A DNA stretch of 64,000 bases from Hawksworthiomyces lignivorus (taxonomy: Eukaryota; Ascomycota; Sordariomycetes; Ophiostomatales; Ophiostomataceae), in NCBI GenBank assembly GCA_002917075.1, contig NTMA01000004.1, positions 806,001-870,000 on the forward strand, given 5' to 3'. How positions within the stretch are numbered: the stretch's first letter is position 1; every line of letters begins with the position of its first letter. The notes under the pieces were generated by a model. That model searched no databases and was not told where the DNA came from. It saw only the letters and a program-made list of their open reading frames with translations. This document shows, in pieces, positions 50,380 through 62,402 of the stretch. Both the position numbers and the translations under genes were made by a program.

Positions 50380-51103
50380 ATGTCCATCATCCAGCAGCAC
50401 TCCGCCGCGTCCCTGAGCGACGCATGGCGCACCATCAACATCGACGCCCTCGAGGAGGACAGCCCGCTCAACTTTGACACGTCGACGCTCCGCCCGCCCG
50501 TCGCCGAGATCACCGAGCCCGAGGTGCGCCAGCTGGCCAGCCAGGTGCGCCAGCTGCTGCGCGCGGGCGACAACGACGGCGCCCTGCGGGGCTGCCTCGA
50601 GTTCCCCGTCTACCAGGGCACTGACGCCGCCAAGGACGCCGCCCTCCAGACCGTCATCGAGGTGCTGCAGTCCATCAAGGCGAGCGAGATGAGCCCGCTG
50701 CTGGGCCGGCTGTACGCCTCAGAGAACGGCAGCGAGCTGCTGGACGTGTTGATGAAGTACCTGTGAGTTTCTTCCCCTCTCCCCCCTCCCTCCCCCTCTG
50801 CCAGCATCTCGGATCGGCCGGGGGTCCTCCCGAACTGCCCACGTCGCTGGCTTGCTGACGCAATCCCTTAGATACAAAGGCATGGGCTCCTCGGCCGCCT
50901 CGGCTTCGTCGGCCCCCCGCACACCCACCCGCGTCACGCCCCAGCAGACGGGCGGCTTCAGCCAGATCGGGGCGCGCCCGGGCGCCGTCAACGAGTCGAC
51001 CGGCGCTGCCATGAGCGTGCTGCTGAGCTGGCACGAGAAGGTGGTGGAGGTGGCTGGGCTGGGCAGCATACAGCGGACGATGACCGACTGGCGGAGGGTG
51101 TGA
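50380..51103 (+). CDS. ARC15: Actin-related protein 2/3 complex subunit 5 (p16-ARC)
   Basis: This is the smallest-class Arp2/3 subunit, part of the seven-protein complex that nucleates branched actin at endocytic sites. Two exons, 50380-50762 and 50872-51103, with a 109-nt intron give 204 residues. Family marks are WRTINIDALEEDSP near the N-terminus, the helices of the ARPC5 fold (REVRQLL-like EVRQLASQVRQLL, GALRGCLEFP, LQTVIEVLQSIK, LDVLMKYLYKGMG across the intron) and the C-terminal SVLLSWHEKVVEVAG followed by GSIQRTMTDWRRV. A Ser/Ala/Pro linker in exon 2 is longer than in animals, as is usual in filamentous fungi. It ends 423 bp from the convergent methyltransferase gene. Confidence 0.96.
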
Positions 51104-51526
51104 AGCAGATACTGGACGAGTGAGATGAGGAGAGTTTACGAATATTGGAGTGCCTGGGCGAGAAGATCTTCCAGAGGAGAATCTATTATAGGTGGACAGG
51201 CTGCGACTGAGCTCAGAGCGGAAGTCGAGTCTCAGCGAGACGAAGGTGTCCAAGGCGACTGGCTTGCTTTTTGCCCCTCAACCAAAAAATGCGTGGCGCT
51301 GGGTGCGATGCTCTATTTTATCTTCTTGGGGGACCATTAGATAGGAAGACCAAAAAAATTGGAAAGTCATTATTACCAAGCCGTCCTTTACTCATATAAC
51401 TACCCCCCGAGATGAGTTAATCAAGACACTGCTCTAAATACTTTTAGATCTATGATGAACAAGCGAGCTCTGCTGCTTCGACATTTTTTATTTTAAATTT
51501 ATGCCTTTTGTTTTCTAAACCTATGT
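51104..51526. terminator. Convergent 3' region
   Basis: This 423-bp gap lies between two convergent genes and must carry both polyadenylation regions. It is AT-rich at 51480-51520. Confidence 0.5.
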
Positions 51527-52844
51527 CTACTTGTTCTCCAGGACGTCCTTGAGGTTGATCTGGCCGCTGCCGCGGGGCAGCGGCTTGGGCTCGTTGGTCG
51601 GCGACGGGTTCCAGCCGATCATGTAGATGATGCGGAAGGTGGCGGGGATAGAGCCGTCGGGGTTGCCGTGCAGCTCGCGGTAGATGGCGTCGGCGGCCAG
51701 CAGGACGTCGCGGCCGATGGCGCCCATCTCGCGGCCGAGCACGGCGCTGCTCTCGCCCATGGCCTGCAGGTCGGCCATGAGAGCGAGCGTGTCCGGGTAG
51801 TCGACGATGATGTCGTCGACGTCGACGGTGAGCATGGAGAAGCCGGTGCGCTGCAGCAGGCCGCCGACGTCGCGCACGTCGGCCAGCGGCGACACGTGGG
51901 GGGACAGCCCGCCGCGCCGGTCCTGCTCGGCCAGCTGCAGCGACGTGCGCAGCTCGTACAGCGTGTCGCCGCCGAGCATCGCGCCCAGAAAGGGGCTGTC
52001 GGGCCGCAGCAGCCGCCGGATCTGGCCCAGCACGCCCGGCAGGTTGTTGGTCCAGTGCAGGCTGAGGCTGCTGAGCACGAGGTCGAACGACTCGGGCGCC
52101 GCTAGAGGAGAAGCGGTACCGGCGGCGGCGGCGGTGGCGGCGGACGATTCTGCTGCTGCTCTAGCAGCCGCTTCGCCGCTGCTGCCGCCGCCGCCTTCGC
52201 CGGCAAAGCCGCCCTCCTCTTCTTCGAGGCTCATGACGTGCCGCGCGATGGTCATCTCCTGGTTGAAGGGCAGGTCGCTGTCGCGGAACAGCAGCGCCGC
52301 CGACGACTCGGCCGCCGTCAGGTGCTCGATGCGCGTTGCCAGCGGCGGCGACACCGGGTGCGCCGGGTCCGGGTCCGGGTTGGGCCGCACCAGCGCCCGC
52401 GCCACATTGCACGAGTTGGCGCCAAAGTCCAGCGCCTTGGGGAACGTCCGCTTGATGTCCTGTCGATGGTCAGCCTGCCGCCGCAGAGCCCTACATTTTT
52501 TTTTATATCTGCTGCTGCTTTTCAAGCTCCTCCCTTACCAAGAGCCGCTCACAGAGCCGTATAGCCACCTCATCTTTCAGATAGTCGGCCTGCCGGCTGG
52601 CCTCGACGTCGGCGGCCGCCCTCTCCTTCTGCAGCCATTTGGTGCGGCGGTTGAATACCTGGAACACCGGACCACCGCTCGCCGGGAAGGCGTATCCCCG
52701 CCGGGAAGGCGCACTGAATGCGATAGAGCTCGGGGCGGTCGAGGTAAGAGCAGGCCGTGCCGGTGAGGCGCGATACTGGTACGCTGGCCGCAGCGCTCTT
52801 TTCAAGGGCGATGCCGCCTGGGCGCGAAAGGAAAGGGCCCTCAT
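51527..52844 (-). CDS. Mitochondrial SAM-dependent methyltransferase, NDUFAF5-like complex I assembly factor
   Basis: The family member NDUFAF5 works in the mitochondrial matrix to modify NDUFS7 during complex I assembly. Two exons, 52844-52539 and 52459-51527, with a 79-nt intron give 412 residues. The Arg/Ala/Ser-rich N-terminus (MRALSFRAQAASPLKR) is a likely mitochondrial presequence. Family marks are VFNRRTKWLQKERAA, DYLKDEVAIRLCERL, the SAM-binding ALDFGANSCNVARAL, FDLVLSSLSLHWTNNLPG, GAMLGGDTLYELRTSLQLAE, and FSMLTVDVDDIIVDYP. An insertion rich in Glu, Gly, Ser and Ala (about 52080-52225) separates two core strands and is low-complexity. The 5' end is divergent from the AP-2 gene with a 2.1-kb gap. 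Confidence 0.93.
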
Positions 52845-54974
52845 CTTTCCTCCCGCATTTGCTTGCGCTTCTTTCTTTTATCCAAAGAACAAGCAAAAGC
52901 AATATCTTATTCCATGACCGCCAATTGCAGTGTTACTTGAGTTGTGAGCACTTGGAAATCAGGATTGAAGTTGAAGAAATCTCAGCTATTACGTAGTTCG
53001 TTGTCGCTGGCTGTGACCCACGTGACCGCCTTTTCTGCTGTCTGGGTATAAGACGCAGTGATGGCAACTTTGACGTCGTGGCTTGATGCTGCAAACCACC
53101 ATTCTGTGTGCTTTCGTAAACGGCGTAACTTTATATCAAACTTTATGTTTCTTTTGGTTCTTTTGACTTGAACCTCGGGCCTTCTCATCCTCAACTGGCT
53201 TCGTCTTCTTTCTTCGCATCTCATTTCGATATTCTTCAACACTTAGTTTAGTTTAAACAATTTCAAAGTGCCAATTTTATATTAATTTCATTTTAATATT
53301 CATTATTTAGCTTCATTTGTTAGTGTTTTCTTGAGGGGATAAGCGAGCGAGACAATCCATCTCCTACTATTGAGGTGAGCTCTGTTAAATAAGAGCAGCA
53401 GAGGCGACGAATGGCAGCCTCGCCGAACATTTAGATTATCGACACAATATTGCTTCGCCAAATGACTAGCGACTGGGAATCTTCTGAATGTCTTCATATA
53501 ATCAAAAAGTCGCCTTATTGCTTCCTTTTCGATTTTTTTTTTATTTATTTTAAAAACGCAAAAACCAGTATCTGAATCCTGAATCTATCTTATCAGCGAA
53601 AAGAACAGCATGCCAGTAAGTCTGTTTATATCCACAGCTTAATGACAGCGGCAGAGCCTAATGGTCCACCGCTCAGCGATTTCTATTAAAAATCCTTCAT
53701 AGCTAGGTATGTAGAATTAGTTGCTGGCATTTAAATTTAATTTAAAGCACAGAAGTTTAAGATGAAGCAGTGTTATGAAAGTCTTGCGGTCCCGTGATAG
53801 CAGTGCATTGCTTGCTGTATTATTAGACGTTATCTATTAACTCTTGTAGGTATGATATATTTCTTTTTACAAGGGCTAATATGGAGTACCTGTGGGCTAT
53901 TTCTTAGTAATCTACAGGCACAGCACAAACATGGGCGGCTGTTTTTGCGGGGCGTGCACGACACCCTCTTCTTTCTTTCTGCCCCCTATCATTGGCTTTC
54001 TGACCTCCTCTCTGTGTTTGATTTGCACGAGGCCACTGGAGGATGACACCAATATTCAATATTCAGCTATGTATTGTTACACCCTCGCTCTAGCAGAACA
54101 GAAATAGGAGACCGACGCTAAGACCCCAAAAGAGCGTGGTGCCAGCCATTGGGAAATAAACGGCGGATCTGAAAGCCACGCTCCCACGGTGGGCGGGGGC
54201 TACACACCTGAGAAAAGGGACCAAAAAAGAAAATAAGAGACCCAGTAAGTTCCAGCGTCCAGAAGCCAAGAAGCGGCCTTGGCCAGAAAGGGTCTCAAAT
54301 CATCTACAGCCCAAGAGAGGCGAGAGGAGCTTTCTTTTTTTTTTCTGTTTTGGTTTTTTTTTTTTTTTTTTTTTGTTTGATTTGCTCCCCGCCTTTCTTC
54401 GGCTTTTGTCCTTTTCAAACATCGACAGCAGGACGCAGGTCAGCATCCTGGCTGGATCCATCGATTCGTTGATTAATTGACTGGCTGATTGAGATCTCTC
54501 GTGTTTTGCGGTCTGCTCGATTGTCCTTCCACCTCTAGCCGGGAGCGAAAACTGGTAACGATTCGTCAGCACACGCCCCCCTCTAGCTGTCTACGCCGAC
54601 TTCTCCTTTCTGGGGCTATCCTCAACAGAGCCCCAGCTTCTGGTCCGAGACTTTTGCTTGTTCCGACGACGCCGCTTTTTCTTCCTATCCTCTCTTCTCT
54701 TTCTCTATCTCTGGTCTAAGCCGTCCGCCCGCAGACCAGCCAACAAGGCCGGCGTTCCTCTCGATTAAATGTTTTTGGCGCACATTGCCGGCTCTCCTTC
54801 GAGCTCGTGCCGATCATCCGACATTGAATAGCGGCCGACGAGTCCTGACGAGCTCTCTTATCGACGACCTCTGTGGCGCTGCGTCCTCGATAAACAACCA
54901 GACCACATTACTCTCTCTTTCCGCCCGCTCCCTCCGCCACCGCTGCGCCGATCTCCTGCCTCACCTCGCCCACC
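52845..54974. promoter_or_regulatory. Long divergent intergenic region before AP-2 alpha
   Basis: The 2.1 kb contains no gene I recognise. It is AT-rich at 53240-53320 and 53530-53760 and carries a T21 run at 54354-54374. From about 54676 to 54716 the + strand is almost pure pyrimidine, which fits the AP-2 core promoter. Both flanking genes must take their promoters from here. Confidence 0.55.
54354..54374 (+). repeat. Homopolymer T21
   Basis: A run of 21 T preceded by shorter T and C runs lies about 600 bp upstream of the AP-2 alpha start. Poly(dA:dT) tracts commonly exclude nucleosomes at fungal promoters. Confidence 0.9.
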
Positions 54975-57900
54975 ATGTCGTCCTCCACCGGCGGCTTCCT
55001 GGGCCGCTCCACTAGCAGCAATTCGAACATGCGCGGCCTGGTACAGTTCATTGCCGATCTGCGGAACGCCCGGGCACGCGAGCTGGAGGAGAAGCGCATC
55101 AACAAGGAACTGGCCAACATCCGGCAGAAGTTCAAAGGTACGCAGGCGATCCACAGATGGCGCCCGTGATGTAACGAAACCGAAGCGCGCCGGACTAACT
55201 GGGTCTTTTTAGATGGTAACCTCAACGGGTACCACAAGAAAAAATACGTGTGCAAGGTACGAGAGACATTGTGATGCCTTGTCTCTGTTCTCGCTGCCCT
55301 CGCTGTCCGTCCCGAGCTGACTTTGTTTCTGTGTCCAGCTGCTGTATATCTACATCCTCGGCTGGAATGTTGATTTCGGCCACCTAGAGGCCGTGAACCT
55401 CATCTCCGCCACCAAGTACTCCGAAAAGCAGATCGGCTACCTCGCCATGACCCTCTTCCTCCACGAGAAGCACGAGCTGCTGCACCTCGTCGTCAACAGC
55501 ATACGAAAAGACCTGCTCGACCACAACGAGCTGTTCAACTGCTTGGCGCTGCATGCGATCGCCAACGTCGGAGGCCGGGAGATGGGCGAGGCCCTGAGTG
55601 GCGAGGTTCACAGACTGCTAATTTCACCGTGCGTTGTCCCTCTCCTTCCTCGGCTTTTATCTAGGTAGCTACCCAAGAAAAGCTAACGAACTTCTCTACA
55701 GGACATCAAAATCGTTCGTCAAGAAGAAGGCAGCTCTCACTTTGCTGCGGCTATACCGAAAGCACCCAGACATTGTGCAGCCGCAGTGGGCCGAGCGGAT
55801 TATCTCTCTGATGGACGATATCGACCTCGGCGTCGCCCTGTCTGTGACCTCCCTGGTCATGGCCGTGGCCCAGGATAACCCGGAGCAGTACAAGGGCGCC
55901 TACGTCAAGGCTGCTGCGCGCCTGAAGCGCATCGTGGTGGACGGCGAGTACACGGCCGACTACCTCTACTACAAGGTGCCCTGCCCATGGCTGCAGGTTA
56001 AGCTCCTGCGTCTTCTCCAATACTTCCCGCCATCCGAGGACAGCCACATCCGCGAGATGATCCGCGAGTCGCTCCAGAAGGTCCTGAATCACGCCATGGA
56101 GACGAACAAGAACGTGCAGCAGAACAACGCTCAGAACGCTGTGCTGTTCGAGGCCATCAATCTCATCATCCACCTGGACACCGAGCACGCCCTGATGAAG
56201 CAGATCTCGACCCGCCTCGGCCGGTTCATTCAGTCGAGAGAAACCAACGTGCGGTATCTCGGACTCGAGGCTATGACGCATCTGGCCGCGCGCGCCGACA
56301 CGCTGGATCCAATCAAGCAGCACCAGGACATCATCGTGGGGTCGCTCCGCGACCGCGACATCAGCGTGCGGCGCAAGGGCCTCGACCTGCTGTACAGCAT
56401 GTGCGACACGACCAACGCCCAGCAGATCGTCAACGAGCTGCTGCACTATCTGCAGAACGCAGACTTTGCCATCCGCGAAGAGATGGTCCTCAAGATTGCT
56501 ATCCTGACTGAGAAGTACGCCACGGACGTGCAGTGGTACGTGGACATTACGCTGCGCCTGATCGCCATGGCCGGTGACCACGTCAGCGACGAGGTGTGGC
56601 AGCGCGTCATCCAGATCGTCACCAACAACGAGGAGCTGCAGGTGTACGCGGCAAAGAACAGCCTCATGTACGTCAAGCAGGACCACTGCCACGAGACGCT
56701 GGTCAAGATCGGCGCGTACATCCTGGGCGAGTTCGGCCACCTGATCGCCGAAGACCAGGGCTGCAGCCCCATCGAGCAGTTCCTGGCCCTGCAGAACAAG
56801 GTGCCGGCGTGCTCGGCCAGCACCAAGGCCATGATCCTGTCGTGCTTTGTCAAGTTTGTCAACCTGTTCCCGGAGATCCGGCCGCAGCTGGTGCACGTGT
56901 TTGAGATCTTCAGCCACACGCTGGACTCGGAGCTGCAGCAGCGGGCGTGCGAGTACCTCGCCCTGGTCAACCGGCCGACGGACGACCTGCTGCGGACCGT
57001 GCTGGACGAGATGCCGCCGTTCCCGGAGCGGCAGTCGGCGCTGCTGTCGCGGCTGCACCAGAAGCACGCCAACACGAGTGACAAGCGCACGTGGGTGGTC
57101 GGCGGCAAGGACGCCAACGCCGACGGCGGCGAGCTGGGCATGGTCAAGAACGCCGGCCTGCGGCGTACGTTCAGCACGCACGACGGCGCGGCCAACGGCG
57201 CGAACGGCACCAACGGCTCAGCGGCGGCGGCCAACGGCAACGGCACCGCGGCCAACGGCCACGCCAAGGCGGGGGCGATCCACGACCTGGCGGGCATCGA
57301 TATGAGCAACCTGGGCGCGGCCGAGCCCAAGATGACCAAGATCCCGAACCTGGCGAGCGCGGCGCACCTGTCGCCCGGCTGGGAGCGCGGCTACAACCGG
57401 CTGATGCTCAAGGCGGACGGCGTGCTGTTCGAGGACGGCCAGCTGCAGGTGGGCGTGCGGTCCGAGTACCGCGGGCAGATCGCGTGCCTGATCCTGTATT
57501 TCACCAACAAGACGCCGGCGACCATCACGTCGTTCACGACGACGCTGGACCTGGACGAGAGCGAAAAGGGCCGGCTGACGTGGGACGTCAAGGGCCTGCC
57601 GGACACGACCATCGCGCCGGCGGCGCAGTCGCAGCAGGTGATCCTGTTCGAGGCGCGGCGCGTCTTCGAGAAGAGCCCCACGGTGCGCGTCAGCTACCTG
57701 GCCGGCGCGCTGCAGGCTATCACGCTCAAGCTGCCCGTGGCTATCCACAAGTTCATGGACGCCACCGATCTGTCGGCCGACGACTTCTTCAAGCGCTGGA
57801 AGCAGATCGGCGGCGCGCCCCGCGAGGCCCAGCAGATCTTTGGCGTCGAGGCCGGCCGCGAGGCCGAGCGCGAGCTCAACGACGCCTTTGTCCGCCGCGT

Positions 57901-58288
57901 GCTCGAGGGCTTCCGCTGGGGCCTGCTGCCCGGCGTCGACCCCAACCAGAAGAACTTTGTCGGCGCCAGCGTCGTGCACACGTCCGAGGGCGGCAAGTTT
58001 GGCTGCCTCATGCGGCTCGAGCCCAACTACGGGACCCAGGTATGTCTGTCCTTTTCTCGTCTCATGTGCGTTTCTTTGAACACAGTTTTCTGACTCAAGA
58101 TACAGATGGTCCGGCTCACGATTCGCGCTACCGACGAGACCGTGCCGCCGGTGCTGCTCAAGCTCATGCAGGCGCGGCTGGCGCGGGGGTTCGCCATCAA
58201 CGCGGAACCGCTGCGACAGCCGACAAAGAGAGAAATTTCCGACGCGTTCGGCAACGTCCTAGTCACGTCCGAGGAGAACGGCTACTAG
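54975..58288 (+). CDS. AP-2 adaptor complex, alpha-adaptin large subunit
   Basis: Alpha adaptin is a large subunit of the AP-2 clathrin adaptor at the plasma membrane. Five exons (54975-55137, 55213-55256, 55339-55628, 55702-58039, 58106-58288) give 1005 residues, the normal family length. The trunk starts with [15 protein letters not shown], continues with [13 protein letters not shown], the basic phosphoinositide-binding [10 protein letters not shown], and [19 protein letters not shown]-type adaptin repeats run to about residue 640. A flexible Asn/Gly/Ala hinge (about residues 655-690) leads to the alpha-ear from about residue 724 ([22 protein letters not shown]) and the appendage ([12 protein letters not shown], then the C-terminal platform). 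The start has the context CACCATG. No defect is seen. Splice junctions all preserve frame and family sequence. Confidence 0.97.
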
Positions 58289-59939
58289 GAGTCGGCTCTC
58301 TTCGGTGGAGGACTGAGCGAGACGACTCCGCAGCGGCTGGAGACCGTGGTCGAAGAAGGCGAGGAGGACGAGGAGGAGCAAGACGGCCGGGGGCATGCAG
58401 ACGAGATGACGGGGCACTAATGCAAATTACCCAGCAGCAGAGAGGTACAACAAAGCTGCCGTCCATTCCAAGCTGTTTTTATCTAGCCTGGCGTTCATGT
58501 TCTACTTTTGTTTTGCCTTGCTGTTTCGTATTCCATTGTCATTTGTGTTCTTGGCAGTTCTTCTTTTTATTCTCGCTGTCATCTACATTTTTCCGTTTCA
58601 TTTTCTTTCTTGGCTTATTTGCCGATTGTTTACTTGGTGCGACTTTGTTCTTTCATTCATCACGGCATTGTATGGAGAACTCCCCGTTTTATGTGCCTTT
58701 GTGTTCTATTCATTTTTTTATATCAGATGCAGGAGAGACGAGGGATGAGATGTAAGTAGGCATTACCACGAACTTGACCAAAACGTAAATACACCTATAG
58801 CTAGCTTCTTCGGTGCTTCCAGAGCTCCCTATCGTGCTCTAAACGAAAACTCGAAGTATTCACACAATTTCTTTAAGTCTTTATACCAGACCTCGACATA
58901 GCGAAGCTGATATCTCCACATGCTCAAGCTAGATCTTCAAAGGGACCCCCGATCCCTTCCGAAAAAGCAAAACCGAGGAAGTCATGAACGTTGTCGGGAG
59001 AAATCGTCTTGTCCCCAGCTTTTCACTCGAAGCTTGCGTAGCCTCTTCTCCCCAGTCTCCATCTGGCTCTCTTCTAGTGCATGGAAGGACATTGCCGTAC
59101 AAAAGAATCAAGGGAAAGATTTTGATAAGATGCAGACTCACCCCGTAGAAAACCCACTTGGATCGTGAAAAACGGGTGCACGCTTCCGTTGGGGTAAAGA
59201 TCGTCGGCAGCCACAGCTTCGAGTCCAAATATAACCTCTAGGTCACCTGAAAATTCACGTGTTCAGCCTGTAAAGCCCTTATTTTCCGCTGCTATCCAGC
59301 CCCTTGTGCTGTGCCCGAGAGCCCACTCCTCTCCCATAGCAGAGACCGCCTCCAAAAAAAATTGCTTCTAAACCGCCCCAAAACTCCGCCCCTAGGCTGT
59401 CCAAAGACCGCTCCAGGGGCCCCAAGACCGCCCCAAAGTCGCTTCAGGGCCAGGTCAGCCAAAGCGGCACACCGTTTTTGCTTCAGACTCGAAACAGGGA
59501 CGACGAGATCCAGTCAAAACGCAGCGGATGGGCACGCACGAGCCAATCACAGTGCAGCGAGTATCAAGCTTTAATCGTCATTTCCTAACCTCTCCGACAA
59601 CCGACAATTCCCAAGCCGAAAGTCCCTCTCTTTCTCGCTGTCTCCCTCTATCTCTCTCTATCTCCTGTGCCTAGGTACATACAGTACCCCCCAAAATACG
59701 GCTGCACACATACGCAGAAAAATAGACCAAAAGAACCGGTGAAAAGAGGGCCGAATCGATCGAATAGCGACCAGCGGGAAAAAAAACAAGAGGTGTCACC
59801 GCCGACGATCCCATCCAGCGGAACCATCACCAACTTTTCTTGTTTTTCTCTACTTCAATCCGATTTTTAGTTGCTCTTCCATTGAGTGACAATCAGACAA
59901 AACAAAAAAAGAAGAGAAACAGAAGCTCTCGTCGCCACA
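58289..59939. promoter_or_regulatory. Intergenic with the LSC2 promoter
   Basis: No gene is recognised. A T-rich stretch at 58490-58730 is the likely 3' region of the AP-2 gene. Around 59345-59440 there are three or more copies of an AGACCGC(C/T)(T/C)C word in a CCCC-rich context. A CT-rich tract (59622-59667) sits about 270 bp before the next start. Confidence 0.55.
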
Positions 59940-61712
59940 ATGTTCAAGCTCGGCCGCAGCAGAGCCCTGGCCTCGGCCTTTGCTGTCTCTAAGGTGAGTG
60001 AAATTGCCTCTTTTTCCCCAAGTGGGATGGGGGACTACACGGGTTTGGCGGGTTTGGGACACGTCTCCTTGTCCTCCACCAACAGAGGGGGAGAGCCCAA
60101 GAGACTGGAGAAAAGACAGCTGGTTCCCTGATTGGATTTGATGGCTGCCAGAGAGCTAACCATTGGGCCCCTCGTCATCTCACGATGACGTCGGCGATGA
60201 TAACAAACAGCACCAGATCGCACCTTCCGCCTTCCGAGCTCCCGCCGTCAGCCAGCAGCGGAGAGCGCTGAGCATCCACGAGTACCTGTCCGCGGACTTG
60301 ATGCGCAAGGTAAGCTAAGCTAGGCCATCCCATCTCTCTATCAGGGTTTCTCTACGGCAGCCGCTAACGTCTTCTCTCTCTCTCTTTTTCCCCCGCTCGC
60401 TAGTATGGCATCGCTGTCCCCAACGGTGCGGTAGCTCGGACCGCCGCCGAGGCCGAGGAGGTGGCCAAGAGCATTGGCACGGACGACATGGTCATCAAGG
60501 CGCAGGTGCTGGCCGGCGGCCGCGGCAAGGGCACTTTTGACAACGGCCTCAAGGGCGGTGTGCGCGTCATCTACTCGCCGACCGAGGCCAAGATGTTCGC
60601 CGAGCAGATGATCGGCCACAAGCTGATCACCAAGCAGACGGGCGCCGGCGGCCGGCTGTGCAACGCCGTGTACATCTGCGAGCGCAAGTTTGCGCGCCGC
60701 GAGTTCTACCTGGCGGTGCTGATGGACCGCGCCACGCAGAAGCCCGTCATCGTGTCGTCGTCGCAGGGCGGCATGGACATTGAGGCCGTGGCCAAGGAGC
60801 ACCCGGAGGCCATCCACACGACCTACATCGACCTGGAGACGGGCGTGACGGACGAGATCGCCCGCGGCATCGCCCAGGGCCTGGGCTTCAGCGAGCAGGC
60901 CGTCGAGGAGGCCAAGGACACGATCAAGAAGCTGTACCAGATCTTCCAGGAGAAGGACGCCACGCAGATCGAGATCAACCCGCTGTCCGAGACTACGGAC
61001 CACCGCGCCATGTGCATGGACGCCAAGTTCAACTTTGACGACAACGCCGAGTTCCGCCAGAAGGACGTCTTCGCCTGGCGCGACACCACCCAGGAGGACC
61101 CCGAGGAGGTCCGCGCCGCCAAGTCCAACCTCAACTTTATCAAGCTCGACGGCGACATCGGCTGCCTCGTCAACGGCGCCGGCCTCGCCATGGCCACCAT
61201 GGACATTATCAAGCTCAACGGCGGCAACCCGGCCAACTTCCTCGACGTCGGCGGCGGCGCCACCCCGGCCGCCATTAAGGAGGCCTTTGAGCTCATCACC
61301 AGCGAGCAGAGCGTCACCGCCGTCTTCGTCAACATCTTTGGCGGCATCGTCCGCTGCGACGCCATCGCCCACGGCCTCATCAACACCGTCGAGACCCTCA
61401 ACCTGCGTATCCCCATCATCGCCCGCCTGCAGGGCACCAACGTCGAGCAGGCCCACGAGATCATCAACAACTCGGGCCTCAAGATCTTCTCCATCGACGA
61501 CCTGCAGAGCGCCGCCGAGAAGGCCGTCCAGCTGTCCAAGGTCGTCAAGATGGGTACGTTTTTTTTTTTTTTTTTTTTTCCTTTCCCCCCCGCCCCCGTC
61601 CCCTTCCTCTCTCCCCTCCCCAGCTCTTTTCTTCTCTGAGCATCACAAAGTTTGCTAACATCGTATAGCCCGCGACATTGACGTCGGCGTCGAGTTCACC
61701 CTGGGCATCTAA
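59940..61712 (+). CDS. LSC2: Succinyl-CoA ligase beta subunit, mitochondrial
   Basis: This is the TCA-cycle enzyme subunit that, with the alpha subunit, couples succinyl-CoA cleavage to nucleoside triphosphate formation in the mitochondrial matrix. Four exons, 59940-59993, 60217-60309, 60404-61553 and 61669-61712, give 446 residues. The first two exons encode a basic presequence, with mature sequence starting near RRALSIHEYLS. The ATP-grasp part shows IKAQVLAGGRGKGTF and ATQIEINPLSET, and the ligase part shows NGAGLAMATMDIIKLNGG, ANFLDVGGGATP, AVFVNIFGGIVRCD and IPIIARLQGTN. Intron 1 (223 nt) has two in-frame acceptors 6 nt apart (60210 and 60216). The last intron opens with GTACG directly followed by T21. 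ADP versus GDP preference cannot be told. Confidence 0.97.
61559..61579 (+). repeat. Homopolymer T21 inside the last LSC2 intron
   Basis: It begins within six bases of the donor site of the 115-nt last intron (61554-61668). Its length may vary between isolates without changing the protein. Confidence 0.9.
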
Positions 61713-62370
61713 TGCGGCTTGGCGAGTTTTTTCCCCCAAACGATCTACATTTTCGCCCGGAGTCTCCCGAAGCATGATATGACGAGGGCCCCATCAGACA
61801 GGAGGACATGAAATAAAAAATACAGACAGAAACTGGGCAACACATACTTAAGGACATCTTGGACGGGAAACAACGCTATAATTTTTCATAACAAATAGAC
61901 TCGGGTGGTTAGTGGTGCTGGTGCCTGGTTTTTTATTTTATGCACCTTGCCCTTTTCTTATGTTATTTCTGTTTTTTTATCTTCACGAACATATTTTCAT
62001 ATGCTAGAGATGTGACCTCACAACCATCCAGCCTTTCTTCTGCTCCGTGATCTTACCTAGGTCTAAGGTGCGGCTATTACGTGTATGCTCGCAACCACTT
62101 CCGGGGGGTTCCTCTAGTCCGCTCCTAGTATGGCCGTGCTTTCTTCGCAACCAGCCACGACGACACGGTAGATTAGAACTAGATGGTGCGCCTTTCCTCT
62201 CCGAGCTACAGCAAATTTCCCCAGACCTGCCGTGCATAGCCAAGGCGCGAATTATTTTTCCTCGTGTGCTGTGACTCTTCTTTGTTGCAAGATACCCCCG
62301 CCTTCTCTAGACTCCCTAGTTATGCTGCTGTCTTATTCAAAGACACTTCCTTCATGGTACCCGTTTCTGC

Positions 62371-62401
<31 letters not shown>

Positions 62402-62402
62402 A
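62371..62402 (+). repeat. T24 followed by A8
   Basis: A run of 24 T meets a run of 8 A. Confidence 0.9.

Noticed and set aside
55751..57181. 476-codon open frame on the - strand
   Set aside because: It is antisense to the AP-2 alpha exon. High GC content keeps the opposite strand open, and the product has low-complexity Val/Leu/His/Arg composition with no family motif.
57091..58755. 554-codon open frame on the + strand
   Set aside because: It is another frame of the AP-2 alpha gene. The Arg/Gly-rich translation is a GC-rich shadow.
60341..61456. 371-codon open frame on the - strand
   Set aside because: It is antisense to the succinyl-CoA ligase exon, which is clearly the coding strand.
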